A DNA stretch of 64,000 bases from Callorhinus ursinus (taxonomy: Eukaryota; Chordata; Mammalia; Carnivora; Otariidae): positions 20,707,436 through 20,771,435 of the forward strand of contig NW_020312966.1 in the NCBI RefSeq assembly GCF_003265705.1, written 5' to 3'. The notes under the pieces were generated by a model. It was not told where the DNA came from and made no database searches. It saw nothing but the letters and a program-made list of their open reading frames with translations. Position 1 is the first letter of the stretch. The number at the start of each line of letters is the position of its first letter. Positions 23,706 to 35,535 of this stretch are shown piece by piece. A program made the translations under genes and the position numbers.

Positions 23706-24938
23706 ACCACTTTGTCTAGAAGAAATTATAGTGGCCAGGGAGAAAGAAAAACAGGGCCTAAAATAAAGCTCTAAGAGACTTAATTAAAATACAGAATCCT
23801 TGATTTTCTATTTTAAATACAGAATTTTGGAGCCAAAATCTTACTCATTTAAAGGCAAAATGCGTTAACCAGCATGGCAACCTTCAAGATGTAGGCATCT
23901 CTGCTCCCTGAGGCTTGGTGAGGGACAGCGATGACCCAGTGCCTCCTCCAGGCTAAGGGCAAGATGGGTGAATGGCCGACACTAGTATTGTTCTGGCTGT
24001 CTACAGGGTATCTGTGTGCGCTGAGGGTCAGGCTCCGGCATGGAGTCTCATCTCTAACCTCTCTGTGTTCCCCACTCATTGCTGTGTTTTCTTTCACCCC
24101 GAGACCAGCTTCAGGTGAGATCCAGGGTGTAAGCTCTCCCTTGCTGTGCCCAAATTCCTTTTACACTTGGACCTTTTTGTTAGTCTCTGTGGAAAACAGG
24201 AGAAAAACAGAATGAAAATTTTGAGGAAACTTAAAAGTTAAAAACCATCATAGTCCCTTATCTTCAGTTCTTACCCATTTCATTAGATCTAGATGGTCAT
24301 GGTCAAAAAAAAAAAAAAACTATTTTTCAGGAAACAAAATATTGTTGTACCAAGCACTGATTAGGATGGCTTCCTGTGGCCTACTGACTCTCTTGCTTTT
24401 TATCTCTTGGTGTTCTGTAATGTGACCATATCTGTCCGCTTATCCTTCGGTAGGTCTTGTGGACTCTTCTTTTCAGCATTTAGGCCTCACAAAGCGAAAT
24501 GGTATAAACTGCATGGAATTATGGGCAAATTATGCACCTGGTATTCTAGCAAAGACTGAGTGAGTGGTGCCAAACATCACTGGAAATAGAATGAGGTGGG
24601 GGAAGCAGTTTTTTATTGAAACTCTTCTGAGGGAGTTGGACTACATGTGGGTTGTAACTGAAACTTTGAGAAGCCCCCCGAAATGGCGCTTCAGACTCCC
24701 AAAGGATATGCTTGTATAACTGCCTTCTAAAGAGGGAGAGCCGGGCTTACTTCAGGTCTTCTGACTCGTCAGGTGCAGTGAACAAGCTAGGACATCTCTC
24801 CCTGTGTCACTGTGCTCTGCTCCTTCCCGGTAGTGCCCAGATGGTCCTTTGAGAACATCAGATGTCTGAAGAACATTGGCTTCCAGGGTCACCAAATGAC
24901 TAGTTCCTAAGAGACCTTCAGCAGTCCCTAATTCTAGG
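23706..24938. other. Unassigned intron
   Basis: About 1.2 kb of mixed-composition DNA, with an A15 run at 24306-24320. No named repeat or gene. Confidence 0.45.
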
Positions 24939-24939
24939 C

Positions 24940-25070
24940 CAATGGTTCTTAACATTTTTGGAGAATCTGATTATATGTAGTATTTGCCATACACACACTA
25001 AGCACACACATGTACCTACACACTGTTCCCAGAAAAAAGCAGATTTGCCCAAAAATGTTAATATATTTTT
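24940..25070 (+). mobile_element. hAT-Charlie-like nonautonomous DNA transposon fragment, sense
   Basis: Starts with CCAATGGTTCTTAACATTTT, the usual terminal-repeat start, then GAGAATCTGATTATATG and a CCCAGAAAAAAGC block. A second copy in the opposite orientation is at 26030-26216. Confidence 0.6.
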
Positions 25071-26029
25071 GGCGTACACAGATGAAACCATCCATGGACT
25101 TTCAGAGCACTGTGCACAGTGGTTTGTGTTATCTGACTGACTTGTTCCTGCCTCAGTTTATTCCCTGCCTACCCCCGCAGAACAGCTACCGTAGGACATT
25201 GTTTCATACATGGAATACACCAACAGTGAATATTTGTTGAATGAATGATGAAGTGTAGGCTGACCACGTAATTGCTAATAAGGCTGGATAAAGACACGAA
25301 CCTAAAGAAATAGGCTCATTCATGAGAACAACATACTTGAGCATCTGGCCAGTAAATACTCTTCATGTAAATCTTCTAGAGAAAATCAGATCCGAAACAA
25401 AGACAGTCGCTTCAGAATCTGGGACAGAGCCAGAGACAGACCACAATGAGATTAGTTCAGTATGGCCTGATACTGGAAGAACATTCACAGAAGCAGGTTA
25501 TAAGTGGTACTTAAGTATAGTTGAAACAAGGTAAATGCTCTGCAGGTTAAATAATTGTCTGGGTTGTTTGTTGCCATTGCTGTTATTGTTTTGGGTTTTG
25601 CGGGCATGGAAGTTCTACCAGAATATAATCACCATTTATAATGGAAAAAGTACGGCCCGATTCCAAACGAACAAGTTAATAAAGTTATAGGGTACCACTC
25701 CTTTAAAAGTTAAGAACTGTGTTTTTTACTAATTGCTTTTATTAGCCTGGCTCTACAGCGCTGTTTTTGTCTTCAACTTGAAACTTTGTTACTAAGAGTC
25801 TTGCAAATCAATAAGATGTAAAGAGTGCTAAGTGATACCTATGCATTGTCATCTGTGGATACAAAGTCATCAACACGCAGCTTTACGGTATTTTGTGTTT
25901 CCGGGAATTAAAAGTGTAGCATTTACTTTTCTTGATTTTTAAAATAGAAAACAAAAAAGATAAGCTGGCATTCTTGATGAGGTTAGTAGGTGGTAAGATG
26001 AATATTCTAAAATTCCTATTCCTTAAGGA
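25071..26029. other. Unassigned intron
   Basis: No gene. The ending ATATTTGTTGAATGAATGA at 25232-25250 looks like the tail of an L2 or MIR element. The rest is not assigned. Confidence 0.4.
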
Positions 26030-26216
26030 GATTCTAGAGGGAGTTAAAAACACACAGGAGTTTCTTGACCTCATAGGCTTCAGAGGGTCTGGGAACCACA
26101 GTTGTGTAGAATAATCTAAGAGTCTATACATATTTTTCCTCCCTCAGGGAGAGACTCACTGATTTTCATCAGATTCTTAAAGGGATCCTTATCCCACAAA
26201 AGGTTAAGAACCAATT
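26030..26216 (-). mobile_element. hAT-Charlie-like DNA transposon fragment, antisense
   Basis: Contains TTTTCATCAGATTCTTAAAG and ends AAAAGGTTAAGAACCA, which is the complement of the terminus at 24942. Same family as 24940-25070, in opposite orientation. Confidence 0.6.
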
Positions 26217-26256
26217 ATATGGCATTAATGTCTTCAGTTTAAGAAAACAAATAAAA

Positions 26257-26355
26257 GGGTACATAGCTGGTTCAGTTGGTAGAGCATGCTACTCTTGATC
26301 TCGGGGTCATGAGTTCAAACCCCAAGTTGGGTGCAGAGATTGTTTTAAAAAAAAC
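26257..26355 (+). mobile_element. Short tRNA-Lys-type SINE (head plus A tail only)
   Basis: About 75 bases read almost as a whole tRNA-Lys: the A-box-like GTTCAGTTGGTAGAGC, then ACTCTTGATC with CTT in the anticodon position, then the B-box-like GAGTTCAAACC, ending AGTTGGGTGCAGAGA. An A-rich tail follows directly, without the CT-rich body of the standard CAN-SINE. Acceptor-stem pairing is poor, so it is a SINE and not a working tRNA gene. A similar antisense copy is at 30112-30222. Confidence 0.85.
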
Positions 26356-27154
26356 GAGAGAGAGACCTATTCACCAGCAACAACTAATGGTGGCAGGGGG
26401 AGAAAACAAAAATAGGGTGTGTGTGTGTGTATCTACAAAACCTGTGTTAAAAAACAAAACTCACCTGGGTCAATTCTAAAGATCTTAATGGCTTTAGTCA
26501 ACAGTTCATGAATGGGGCAGCATCCAATCCAGCAGATAGAAAGGAGCTCTGAGGAGCTGTACAAAATGAGAGACTTATAGGCAGAAGGGAGTGGGAATGT
26601 AGCTTGGTCGTACTGCAAGGTTACTTTCCTTTAGGGGAAGGCATGAATCTTACCAGACAGATGACCCTAACCGGTGCTGATCAAGTGATTCCTGACTGAC
26701 TAGCTTAAGAGTGCATTTCTGGGAGCGCCAGAACTATAATTAGGTCTTGGTTTGATAATGTAGGGCTTAGCGTAAATGACTCTACTGGGGGCCTGTTGTC
26801 TTGTTTTGAACACCTGTTTAATTGTTAAAATCATCAATGCTTAGTACTCTTTTACTCTTGGCCCGGAAAATTAACAGTTTAAAAAATGAACCAAAAGTAA
26901 CATTTAAAAATAAACTTTTACTTTCTGTTTATTAGGAAAAATAAAATCTCATTACCTTAAAAACTGTATTTTCAGGCCCAGTATTCTTTGGTAGACCCCA
27001 TGTCAAAGACTCTCCAAGCCTGATATTAGGGACCCAAGAAACTATACATAAGGACTTGGAAACTTAATTGTCTCCCCTATTTTTTAAATGTGGGTTTAAA
27101 GGTTTTTTGCCAAACCTATATAATCATGAGGACTGCCTTTATTTTCTTTTTTCC
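26356..27154. other. Unassigned intron
   Basis: About 800 bp, with a (GT)8 run at 26416-26431. No named repeat or gene. Confidence 0.45.
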
Positions 27155-27660
27155 CCCTATTCATTCAGCAGATATTTATCGAAAGCTACTGTGTGCCTGA
27201 CCCTGCAGTGTGGGCAACGTTGGTAAGGATTCTCTTCTCATGAAGCTTATATTCTAGCCAGGGAGGAAAACAGCAAACAAACAAAAATCAGCAAAATACC
27301 AGAGGGTGTGTTGCAAATTAGAAGATTAATATAATAAAGACAGGGTGGATTCATTGTGTTGATCAGCAGAGACCTCTCTGTAGAGGTGATGTGTGAACTC
27401 TGATCAGAATCAGGAGCCAACCTTGGGCTTTCACACAGAGACCTTCAGAACAGATGAGCATGGAGAAACCAAAGGGAAGCCATCATGTCTCAAGTCTCGT
27501 GGGTGAGGGAGAGACACTTGCAGGAAACGCAGTAAGGCACGATGAATGAGGGTCAGAGCAGGTCAGACTTTATAAGCCAGAATAAGGGACATGGAGCAGA
27601 ATAAGCCATAAAGGCAATACTAATTCTGGAAGGTAAGATCAGAGGATGCTGGAGTTATTT
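27155..27660 (+). mobile_element. Ancient interspersed repeat, family not assigned
   Basis: Starts TATTCATTCAGCAGATATTT and then GAAAGCTACTGTGTGCCTGA and GAAGCTTATATTCTAGCCAG, continuing through a purine-rich block to about 27620. This word order is common in mammalian genomes as an old interspersed repeat, probably of L1M or L2 type. I cannot fix the family. Confidence 0.6.
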
Positions 27661-28919
27661 TTTGCTTTTGAAATTTTGAAAATGTATAGATATAGCCAAC
27701 TGAAATGGACATTTCCATATGAACTGAAGCATTGGTTAGAAAACAACAACCTGATGATGTTTTCGGATGTTGCTGTACAGCATGTCAGCATGAGAGCCGC
27801 CATCATTCCTTGACTTCATCGAGACACACATCTGGTCGTTTATGAAGAAAGTTTATGAGGGTCCCATCTCTGTAACTGTGGCTGAATAGACATCTGTTAA
27901 ATCTTAGCTCTCAATGAGATAATGAATACAAGTGATATTATTATTGAACTATTACAGTTAGTTCATGGCAGCCCTACAAAGGGTGGCATATATATTACAG
28001 CTGTAGGTTAAGCCTGACCATAAGTGCCCACTGGGCCAAAAGGGTAGGCTTGACTTTAACACCTTTTCATAGCCAGAACACACTTCCTTCTGTCTTTGAA
28101 CATAGTCTTCAGAAAACACAGAATCTGTTGTGTTTGGGAAAATACAAACAAACAAAAAAAGAGTTGTAAATGCCACTTTCACAGGTGCCGTTTGCTGATA
28201 GAGACTGATCTTGTAAATAATGGGATTATTTACTCTCACAGAGCCTCTAGAACCAACGGATGCTATGTGTGTGTGTGTGTGCGTGTATGTATCTCTTAAA
28301 GATGCATAAACAGAATACATAAAAATAACTTCTAGTGTATCCCAAACTTCTTCACTCTTATATCAGGGTTTCTAATATTAGATCATCACTTACTTTGTTC
28401 TTTAAAGTGATTCTTTTGAAAGAGAAACTTACAAATTCCAGATGTGTAATATGTGAACCAAGTGAATTAAGAAAAATTTTTTTGAGAGTACTAACAGTTT
28501 GTCCAAGAATAAGTTTGGCTTCAGGTTTGAAAAGAAAGTTCTAGATAGATGAAATTTCATTCTCTTCCAAATCCTTCTAAAACTACAGTGCAGAGGCTTT
28601 TATTACAGGTATTATTAACCCACAAGGCTAAAGAAAACAGGAGAGGAAACAACAACAAAACTGTGGAGTGGTAAGAAAATAGATGGACAGTTGACAGCTA
28701 GCCTCACCACCCTAGAGAATCCTAAATACCAACCTGGCAGCACAGAAAAGCCAAAACCCAAACCGAGCAGCAGCCTAATGTATATACCACAGAATCCTTA
28801 CATGGCCCAAGGATTGGCTGGCACCTCTAGAAGGAGAAGAAGGCAAGAAGGGAGGGGACTAAAATTAGGAAAATTGTTCAGAAGCTATGTAGGAAGCAGT
28901 TAGATTTCTCCCATCATCT
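27661..28919. other. Unassigned intron
   Basis: Contains a TG run at 28266-28287 and nothing else that I can name. The purine-rich part around 28620-28880 may be decayed L1. Confidence 0.4.
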
Positions 28920-29048
28920 CCCCAGCTCAGGCTTCCAGGTGATAGCCCCTTGCCCTCCCTGACAGGACTGGAGGCTTGTTCTCTAAAGGGAAAATGTACC
29001 AGAGCTCTTCAGAGAAAGAGGACCAGTAGGATATGTGTACACACACAA

Positions 29049-29088
<40 letters not shown>

Positions 29089-29530
29089 GCTGAGAAGTCC
29101 CGGGATCTGCTGTCGGGAAGCTGGAGACCCAGGAGAGCCCACATGTCTTTCTATACCGTGTCCAAAGGCCTGACACCCAGGGAAGCCAGCAGTATAAATG
29201 ACAGTCCTAAAGCTAACAGCTCTAGACCCAAAAAGAGCCAGGGGCACAGTTTGAGTCCAGAAGTCAGAAAAGACCTGTGCCCCAGCTCAATCCATCCCTC
29301 AGGAGGACTTCTCCTTACTCAGCTTTCTTGTTCTGTTTGAGCCTTGAGCAGATGAGCTGAAGCTCACTTCCATTAGGGAGTAACATCTGCCTTATTCAGT
29401 CTACCAGTTTAAATGTTAATCTCATCCAGAAATGTGCTCACCCAGAATAATATTTGGCCAAATGCCTGGGGACCCCGTGGCGGAATCAAATTGCCACATA
29501 AAATTAACTCACGGGAATATAGAAGGTCCC
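28920..29530 (+). mobile_element. Old mammalian repeat with internal (GA)n, family not assigned
   Basis: The block order (AGAGCTCTTCAGAGAAAGAGG, a GA run, GGAGACCCAGGAGAG, AAATGTTAATCTCATCCAGAA, then CACCCAGAATAATATTTGGCC and a GCCACATAAAATTAACTCAC end) is a familiar interspersed repeat, but the family name is uncertain. It has no coding potential. Confidence 0.6.
29051..29086. repeat. (GA)n microsatellite
   Basis: About 18 uninterrupted GA units, preceded by an ACACACAAACAC stretch. It lies inside the repeat at 28920-29530 and is long enough to vary in length between individuals. Confidence 0.95.
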
Positions 29531-29809
29531 TGGATGGGAAGCTGCACAGTTGAGGGCAAAGTTTGGTCCATGTGTATATGGAGATGTCCTCCTTGTTAGT
29601 TCATGCAGCTAGGATTCCAGCACTCAAGCACACCTTTACCTTCCCGTCAAGGGTTTGGAAGAGTTTCTTTGGGAAACCTGACCAGTCCAACACTGAAAAG
29701 ATGTTGGCATCAGAGGTTCCAGAATTAAAACAGTCCAGCCAGGTCACTCCATAGTAAGGCTCATACTGACAAGCCCAGCCACAGAATTTTCAGTCAGTGT
29801 TTTAGTCCC

Positions 29810-30325
29810 TACATTAGTCTCCTGGGGTGGCCACAACAAAATACCACAGACTTGGTGGCTTCCACACCAGAATTTATTTCTCACCGTTCTGGAATCTGAA
29901 GATCCAAGATCAAGATTCTGGCAGGGTTGGTTTCTGGTGAGACCCTTCTTGCTGGCTTGTAGGTGGCCTCTTTTTCGCTGTGTGTCCTCTCATGGCCTTT
30001 CCTCTCCTGAGTGCACAGAGGGAGAGAAAGGACTCTGGTCTCCCTTCTTTTCCAGTCCTATTATTGGATTTAAGGCCCCACTCTTATACCTCATTACCCT
30101 TAGTTACCGCCTCCTTTTTTTTTTTTTAAATTGGCTTTTACACTCACAACGTGGGGCTTGAACTCACCACCCTGAGATCGAGTTGCATGCCCTACTGACT
30201 GAACCAGCCAGGCGCGCCCCCCCCTTAATTACTTCCTCAAAGGCCCTATATGTCCCATTGGGAGTTAGGGCTTCATCCTAGGAATTGTGGGGAGACACAG
30301 TTTAGTCCGAAACAGTCCCTTACCC
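29810..30325 (-). mobile_element. MLT1-type MaLR LTR, antisense, split by a SINE
   Basis: The plus strand gives the complement of an MLT1 LTR in order: ACAAAATACCACAGACTTGG, TTTATTTCTCACCGTTCTGG, GGTTTCTGGTGAGACCCTTC, CCCCACTCTTATACCTCATT, then after the SINE TTAATTACTTCCTCAAAGGC and GGAGTTAGGGCTTCATCC. The SINE at 30112-30222 sits between two parts that are continuous in the LTR, so it is the younger insertion. Solo LTR. Confidence 0.88.
30112..30222 (-). mobile_element. Short tRNA-Lys-type SINE, antisense, nested in MLT1
   Basis: Complement of a tRNA-like head (GGGGCTTGAACTCACCACCC, CCTACTGACTGAACCAGCCA, GGCGCGCCC) with a T-rich start that is the A tail on the other strand. It lacks the CT-rich body. 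Same type as 26257-26355. Confidence 0.85.
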
Positions 30326-30330
30326 ACCCC

Positions 30331-30530
30331 TTTTTTAAAAGATAGATTTATTTATTTTTTAAAGAGAGAGACCATGAGCAGGGGCAAGAGCAGAGGGAGA
30401 GAGAATCTCAAGTAGACTCAACACTGAGCGCAGAGCCCAACATGGGGCTCAGTCCCCCAACCCTGAGATCACCACCTGAGCTGAAACCAAGAGTCAGGCA
30501 CTTAACTGAATAAACCGCCCCATCAGGGAT
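30331..30530 (-). mobile_element. CAN-SINE, antisense, diverged
   Basis: Begins TTTTTTAAAAGATAGATTTATTT and runs through AGCAGGGGCAAGAGCAGAGG, ACCCTGAGATCACCACCTGA and CAGGCACTTAACTGAATAAAC. It is more diverged than most copies here, which suggests an older subfamily. It lies directly after the MLT1 end. Confidence 0.85.
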
Positions 30531-30549
30531 CTCCAGATGTCTGAGGAAA

Positions 30550-31960
30550 GCCACCAGCTAATAAGAAGGACAGGGCCAAAACAGAAGAGTAGGGCGAGAG
30601 GGGAAACAGAAACAGGACTATTCTGGGAGAAGAAAAGTTTAAAAAATACGTATCTTTGACATTCTCAGAGAAGTGAGTAAAGGTATTGTATTCACGACAC
30701 AAGATCAGGATACCATTAAAAAAAAGAGAGAGAGAACAAAAGCAGTACTTAGAGATTAAAAACATAGTAGCAAATTTAAAGATTCAGGGGAGCTATGAGA
30801 TAAAGTAGAGGAAATCTCCAGGAAACAGAACAAAAAGAAATGAGATAGAATTAGTAGAGAAAGAAGGGGAAATAAAGGACCAATCCAGGAGAGCCCAACA
30901 CTGAAACAGTAGGAATTCCAGAAAGAGTGAACAGGGAAGGAAGAAGCTGTCAGTGAACTAATTCAAGGGCATTTCCTATGACTGAGAGACATGACGGGCC
31001 GCACTGAAAGCAGTCACCCTAGATCCAGCATCGTGGACGAGAAATAGACCTAGGTCAAGACAAGAGAGCGACACCAGTCACATTCGAAGGACCAGGAGTC
31101 AGAATGGCTTCAAATGTCTTAAAAGCACCCAAGTGACAAATGAGTGATGCCTTCTCGATTCTGGGGGAGAAAAAGAAAAAAAGTGCTTTCCATCTTAGAA
31201 TTTGATATGCCACCAAAGCATCAATCAGCATATCCCCTGCTCAGGAAACTTCATCAAAACTGGAGAGGACCCTCAGAAGGAAGATATAAGAGAAAGGAAA
31301 CGGAAAACGACACAGAGGAGAGCAGGATCTCCAGGATGATGGGGAAAGCGAGAGCCCTTCATCAGAGCTTGGGAGCAGCCAGACTAAGTCAAAGCAGGCT
31401 TGAAAACTCTGGGAGAAACTTCTTCAAGAAAATGAAAAGGATAAATATTTAGTGGGAATTACATTCTTGAAGTCTGATTTAGGTATGTGGAGGAGAATTT
31501 GAGGTTGAATTAGTGATACACACATAGACAAGCAAATAGAAAATGAGGGTTTTTTTTTTTTAACTCCCAGCAAAATAAAATATACAAGAAAGTGTATGTA
31601 ATCATAGTTATTATACAGCTGAATTCTGAATGGCATGTCTGTGATGTATTGGGAAGTGGAGGTGGGAAACATGGGTAAATGGAGTGGGCAGGGGAGAAAA
31701 GGAAAACCAGTGGAAAGTATCTAGTCCTAAAAAATTCAGAATCACCATGGAGACACGTTATTTGGCAATAAACTAGGAGAGTCAAAGGGGAGCTATTTCT
31801 AAGGAAGCAGACAGGGGAAAGGGAGGTTGGGAACTGTTAAGCAGGTTGACCCTTTCAGATTTTATTCATGCATCCCTGATTTTGGAAAACAACTGAAAAA
31901 AATAAGCAAATGCCTATTCAGAGGAGGGGGGTGGTTTGGATTAGGTTACTAAAACTGAGC
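30550..31960 (+). mobile_element. Old L1 (L1M-type) 3' half, sense
   Basis: Plus-strand blocks in L1 order: AATCTCCAGGAAACAGAACA, GGACCAATCCAGGAGAGCCC, AGGAATTCCAGAAAGAGTGA, CATTCGAAGGACCAGGAGTC, ATCTTAGAATTTGATATGCC and a block at 31320-31345 with GGATGATGGGGAAAGCGAGA. The 3' limit is unclear. It is the best preserved sense L1 in the window, yet full of stops. Confidence 0.72.
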
Positions 31961-32523
31961 AACATAAACACACAAAGGACCCCAAGACAAACACCAAGGC
32001 CTGCTCTCCAACCCAGAAATACGTTTTAGGTACACATGAGTATAAAGAGCAAAGGAAGATGCTGACCTTTGAAAAAGAAAAAAGAAGTAAAAAGAACATA
32101 GAGCAATTTCCCTACAGTTAATAGTTTGATAATGTCCAACAATGCTCTGAAATAAAACAAGAAAGGAAGGAGTTTATGGTTCTTGGCTCCTGGTGATGGA
32201 GGAAGCCAGTTGGTCCAGGCACTGCGTGAAGGAAGGAGGGTAATTGCTGATAAAAATGAACAGAGCAGACATTCAGTAAATCTTTGAGTACATGAGTGCT
32301 TATTAAAATATAGTTGGGAGCACTCTGAAAATAGAAAGTACTGTATAAATGTCCAAAATATGTTTGGACGTTGGGATTGATTAAAGTTACTTCAAGCAGA
32401 ACTCCTTTATAATCCTCACAGTCGGGTAGTTGATTGAGCTTTTTCCAAGGTACTGTTGTCCTTTTGCATCCCAAACATGTGCACACGCTAAACCTGTAGA
32501 TCTTTTTTAGAAAAACAGCAACA
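31961..32523. other. Unassigned intron
   Basis: About 560 bp. An open frame on the minus strand (32118-32543) runs into the SINE head and has no recognisable domain. Confidence 0.4.
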
Positions 32524-32700
32524 GGGGCACCTGGGTGGCTCAATCGTTGAACGTCTGCCTTCGGCTCAGGTCATGATCTCAGGGTCCTGGGATCCAGCCC
32601 TGCATCATGCTCCCTGCTCAGCGGCGAGTCTGCTTCTCCCTGCTCCTCTGTAATCTCTCTTGCTTTCACTCTCAAATAAATAAAGTCTTTTTTAAAAATG
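32524..32700 (+). mobile_element. CAN-SINE, sense
   Basis: Head GGGGCACCTGGGTGGCTCAA followed by GTCTGCCTTCGGCTCAGGTC, a shortened pyrimidine-rich middle and tail CAAATAAATAAAGTCTTTTT. Flanks carry AACAGCAACA-like A-rich sequence on both sides, consistent with but not proving a target duplication. Confidence 0.93.
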
Positions 32701-35349
32701 AAAATAAACAACAACAACAAAAAACACCTTAGGATCCTCTCCCAATGAAAAAGCAGAAAGCATAGGATATATGCAATAAGTAGATAGTGAGGCCCTTTCA
32801 ACTTCCTAGCTCTCCCTCTCTGAAGAGGGAAGGAAACAGGGACAGCGACAGGGGGCGGTACCCTGAGGCTGAGTGGACAGGCCTGCGCATACCCTGTGGA
32901 TGTGCTCAGGTGGTGAACACAGGCCCCCTAAGGATGGAGAGCCTGGCTGATGGGACAGCAGGGCTTTAGTCCCCAGAGTCTGTGGTGGTGGACAGAGTAA
33001 GCATCCCGTTCTGACTGTCTTCTCGTGACTTAAAATGGTCAGCCCAGTCATTTGGTACCTACCCTGTCTGGGCAGCTTTTCCTTATTTGTGTGAATGTGG
33101 GTTAATTTCATGGAAGCTGATATACAACGTGGATTATAAATAACGAGGGTTGTTCACGGTGTTGGAATGGGCTCGAGGGAAACCTCATACTTTATGTTCC
33201 TCCTGCCTTGCCCTTGTTCTCATTTCCCAAGCCCTCAGCCAACATCCCTCCCCCGGCCCCGGCCCCGGCCCCGGCCCCGGCCCCGGCCCCGGCCCCTTCG
33301 CAGGCACACCTGTATCCTTTCCTGCGGGCACGGCACCAGCCTCAGCAATGTTCACCCCCAGCTATCTGTGCAGTAACCTTGCTCCACAGGATAAAAAAGA
33401 ATCCCCTGATTTCTCAAGTGGCATGAGGACGAAAGAAGGGAGATGGAACTGTATATTAAATTGTCTTCTGGTCATCAAATAAAGGCTCTTTGATCATAAA
33501 GGCCAAAGATAAAAAAGAAAATGTGTTTGTTTAATATACGGAACAAAAATCAGTCTATTTTTGACATAGGACTCAAGGAGGAGACAGGTCAAAAAGCCCA
33601 GCCACCCCTGAAATGAATTTTAGACTCTTCTTATTGGTGTGATGGGGCAGGGAGAGAGATCGGTGGTGGCACATCGCTGATAGAAATGATTTTTTACAGT
33701 AGGTGCTAAATTAGATGGAGAAAGTAGGAGAGTCATCACCCCTGCATTGTTATGTCTGACCTGCCTTGTCCGAGCCCTGGAATCATAATCAAAATGAGTT
33801 GTGGGCTTATCTGAAGATGCAGCAATAACTGGTACAGAACAGTTTTCGGGCTTCTCTTCAAATGGGGTGACACCAGGGGTTAGGCGGGGTCATGAAGGAG
33901 ATACATTGGTTTTGATCAATTTTTAGAACTGGGTAGCAGCTTATCTGTAGGTCAGAGAAATTTAGTTTCCTCCATTCTTTTTTTCATCATTTTCCCCCCT
34001 GGGTGCTCTGTGGATTAGCCTCTAGGAGCTGGTATGAGGCTCGGAGCGTTAATAGAGTTCGTGCAGATCCAGACTGCCCAACTCTGTATTTCATGGTGTT
34101 GGGCTCCCAGGCGCATCCTCATGGAATGTTAGAGTCAGTAAAGGCACGTTACCATCTCTCCGCTAATAAAAGGAAGAGAGATGTGTGATGACAATACAGA
34201 AGTACAGAGACCTCCAGGGCACTCATTAGAAAAATCCACCTTGTGCGTATTAAAGACACCTGCAAAATATTACCCTCTCACAGTCACATCTTTAATAAGG
34301 CTTCCTATGTTTGCTTTTTGTTTAATTGTATGGTTTGTCCCTACTTAAAATAATTTACAGATACCAGACATTATTATTAAGCAGGTAGGAAAAAGTTAAA
34401 TAAAACCATTTGTCCCCCTAGCCTCTCCATAATTTCAAATGATTGATAACCTAGTAAAACTTTGAAGACAAAAATAAAAACAGTGTAGTACGTAGAAGCA
34501 GATTTGTTGCCCACACTATTTGCTGGGTTGTGATGGTGGGAGGGGCTTCCAGAGTTTCAACATTGTAACTGCTGATTCTTCTAAAATATGGCTTTGAGAA
34601 AAGTTATCTTGTCCTATGTTAAAAGACTGTTTTAAATTTTAAAAATAACAGGGAAACCTCCTCACGCATGGGTAATCTTTATACCTATGAATTAGTCTAG
34701 AAATACTAAAATTGTGTGAAAGAACATTTAACAGGAATTAGATTAAAACCTATTTTCTTTGCTTGTCAAACTACTTAGATTCAAAGTAACCAAAAGGAGG
34801 AGGAGTTTGGTGGGGAGACAGTAGTTATCCTTGTGTTAGCAGGTATGTGGAGATGTTACAGACGTGGTGGCTAATACACAGACAACGAATCAATTATCTG
34901 GCTACATTCTGAAATTTATTGGTTGTTATATTTACTCATTTCTTTTTAAGGGAAGGGTAATCCATGATATAGAGCTGTTAATTTTGTCCTTTCCTAATAT
35001 TTTTCTACCCAAAAAAAGATACTGAAAGTTGCCATTCCCTGATTCCTATATATAACTTTTCAGAGAAAGGATTGAGCTTTATAAGACACCAAATGTGTTT
35101 AAAAAAAATGTGTGTGCATAAAATATAAATGAACTGAAAGGCAGAGTCTCGGAAACAAATTTCAGATTCTGGAGTTTTTATGATTATTGTCTGGAACTAC
35201 CATTTATAGTCATAAAAATAATTCCATCATGGAGTAAATTTGCCTTTGATCTAATAATCTATGTAAGAATCATAAACAGATCATTCATCGGCACAGCCAC
35301 TGGGTGCGAGCAGTGTGAATGCCAAATAGTACCCTGATTTTTTTTTTAA
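32701..35349. other. Unassigned intron with a GGGGCC-type array
   Basis: About 2.6 kb in which the only structure that I can name is the hexanucleotide array at 33251-33296. No splice-flanked exon was found. Confidence 0.45.
33251..33296. repeat. (CCCCGG)n / (GGGGCC)n hexanucleotide array, 7.7 units
   Basis: Forty-six uninterrupted bases: seven full CCCCGG units and a final CCCC. The minus strand is (GGGGCC)n, the same motif as the C9orf72 repeat. The three plus-strand frames translate as Pro-Arg, Pro-Gly and Pro-Ala dipeptides. CDKAL1 pre-mRNA would carry the C-rich strand. The surrounding DNA is not a CpG island by eye. Confidence 0.97.
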
Positions 35350-35535
35350 TTCATTCAGCAAACATTGATGTCCCTGCTGTGTGCTTGGTTCCTGGTTAAG
35401 TGTGGTAATTGTTTATTTCTCCCCTCTAGCTTGTTGAGTCCAGGGGCCTGGTCTGGCTTGCTTTCTGTCTGATCAGGCCCTAGTATGGTCCCTGCAGCAT
35501 GAGGGGCATGCAGTGAATGTGTCCAGTGAATGAAT
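35350..35535 (+). mobile_element. Old L2/MIR-type repeat fragment
   Basis: AATTCATTCAGCAAACATTG with CTGTGTGCTTGGTTCCTGG, and a second half with GTTGAGTCCAGGGGCCTGG to GTGTCCAGTGAATGAATAAG, resemble the 3' ends of ancient elements of the L2 or MIR type. Two different pieces may be joined here. Confidence 0.45.

Noticed and set aside
26257..26340. A tRNA-Lys(CTT) gene
   Set aside because: A- and B-box-like sequences are present, but the acceptor stem does not pair well and an A-rich tail follows, so it is a SINE head.
33150..33482. Pro-Gly, Pro-Arg and Pro-Ala rich proteins in three frames
   Set aside because: They are produced by the CCCCGG array. No splice or promoter context supports translation.
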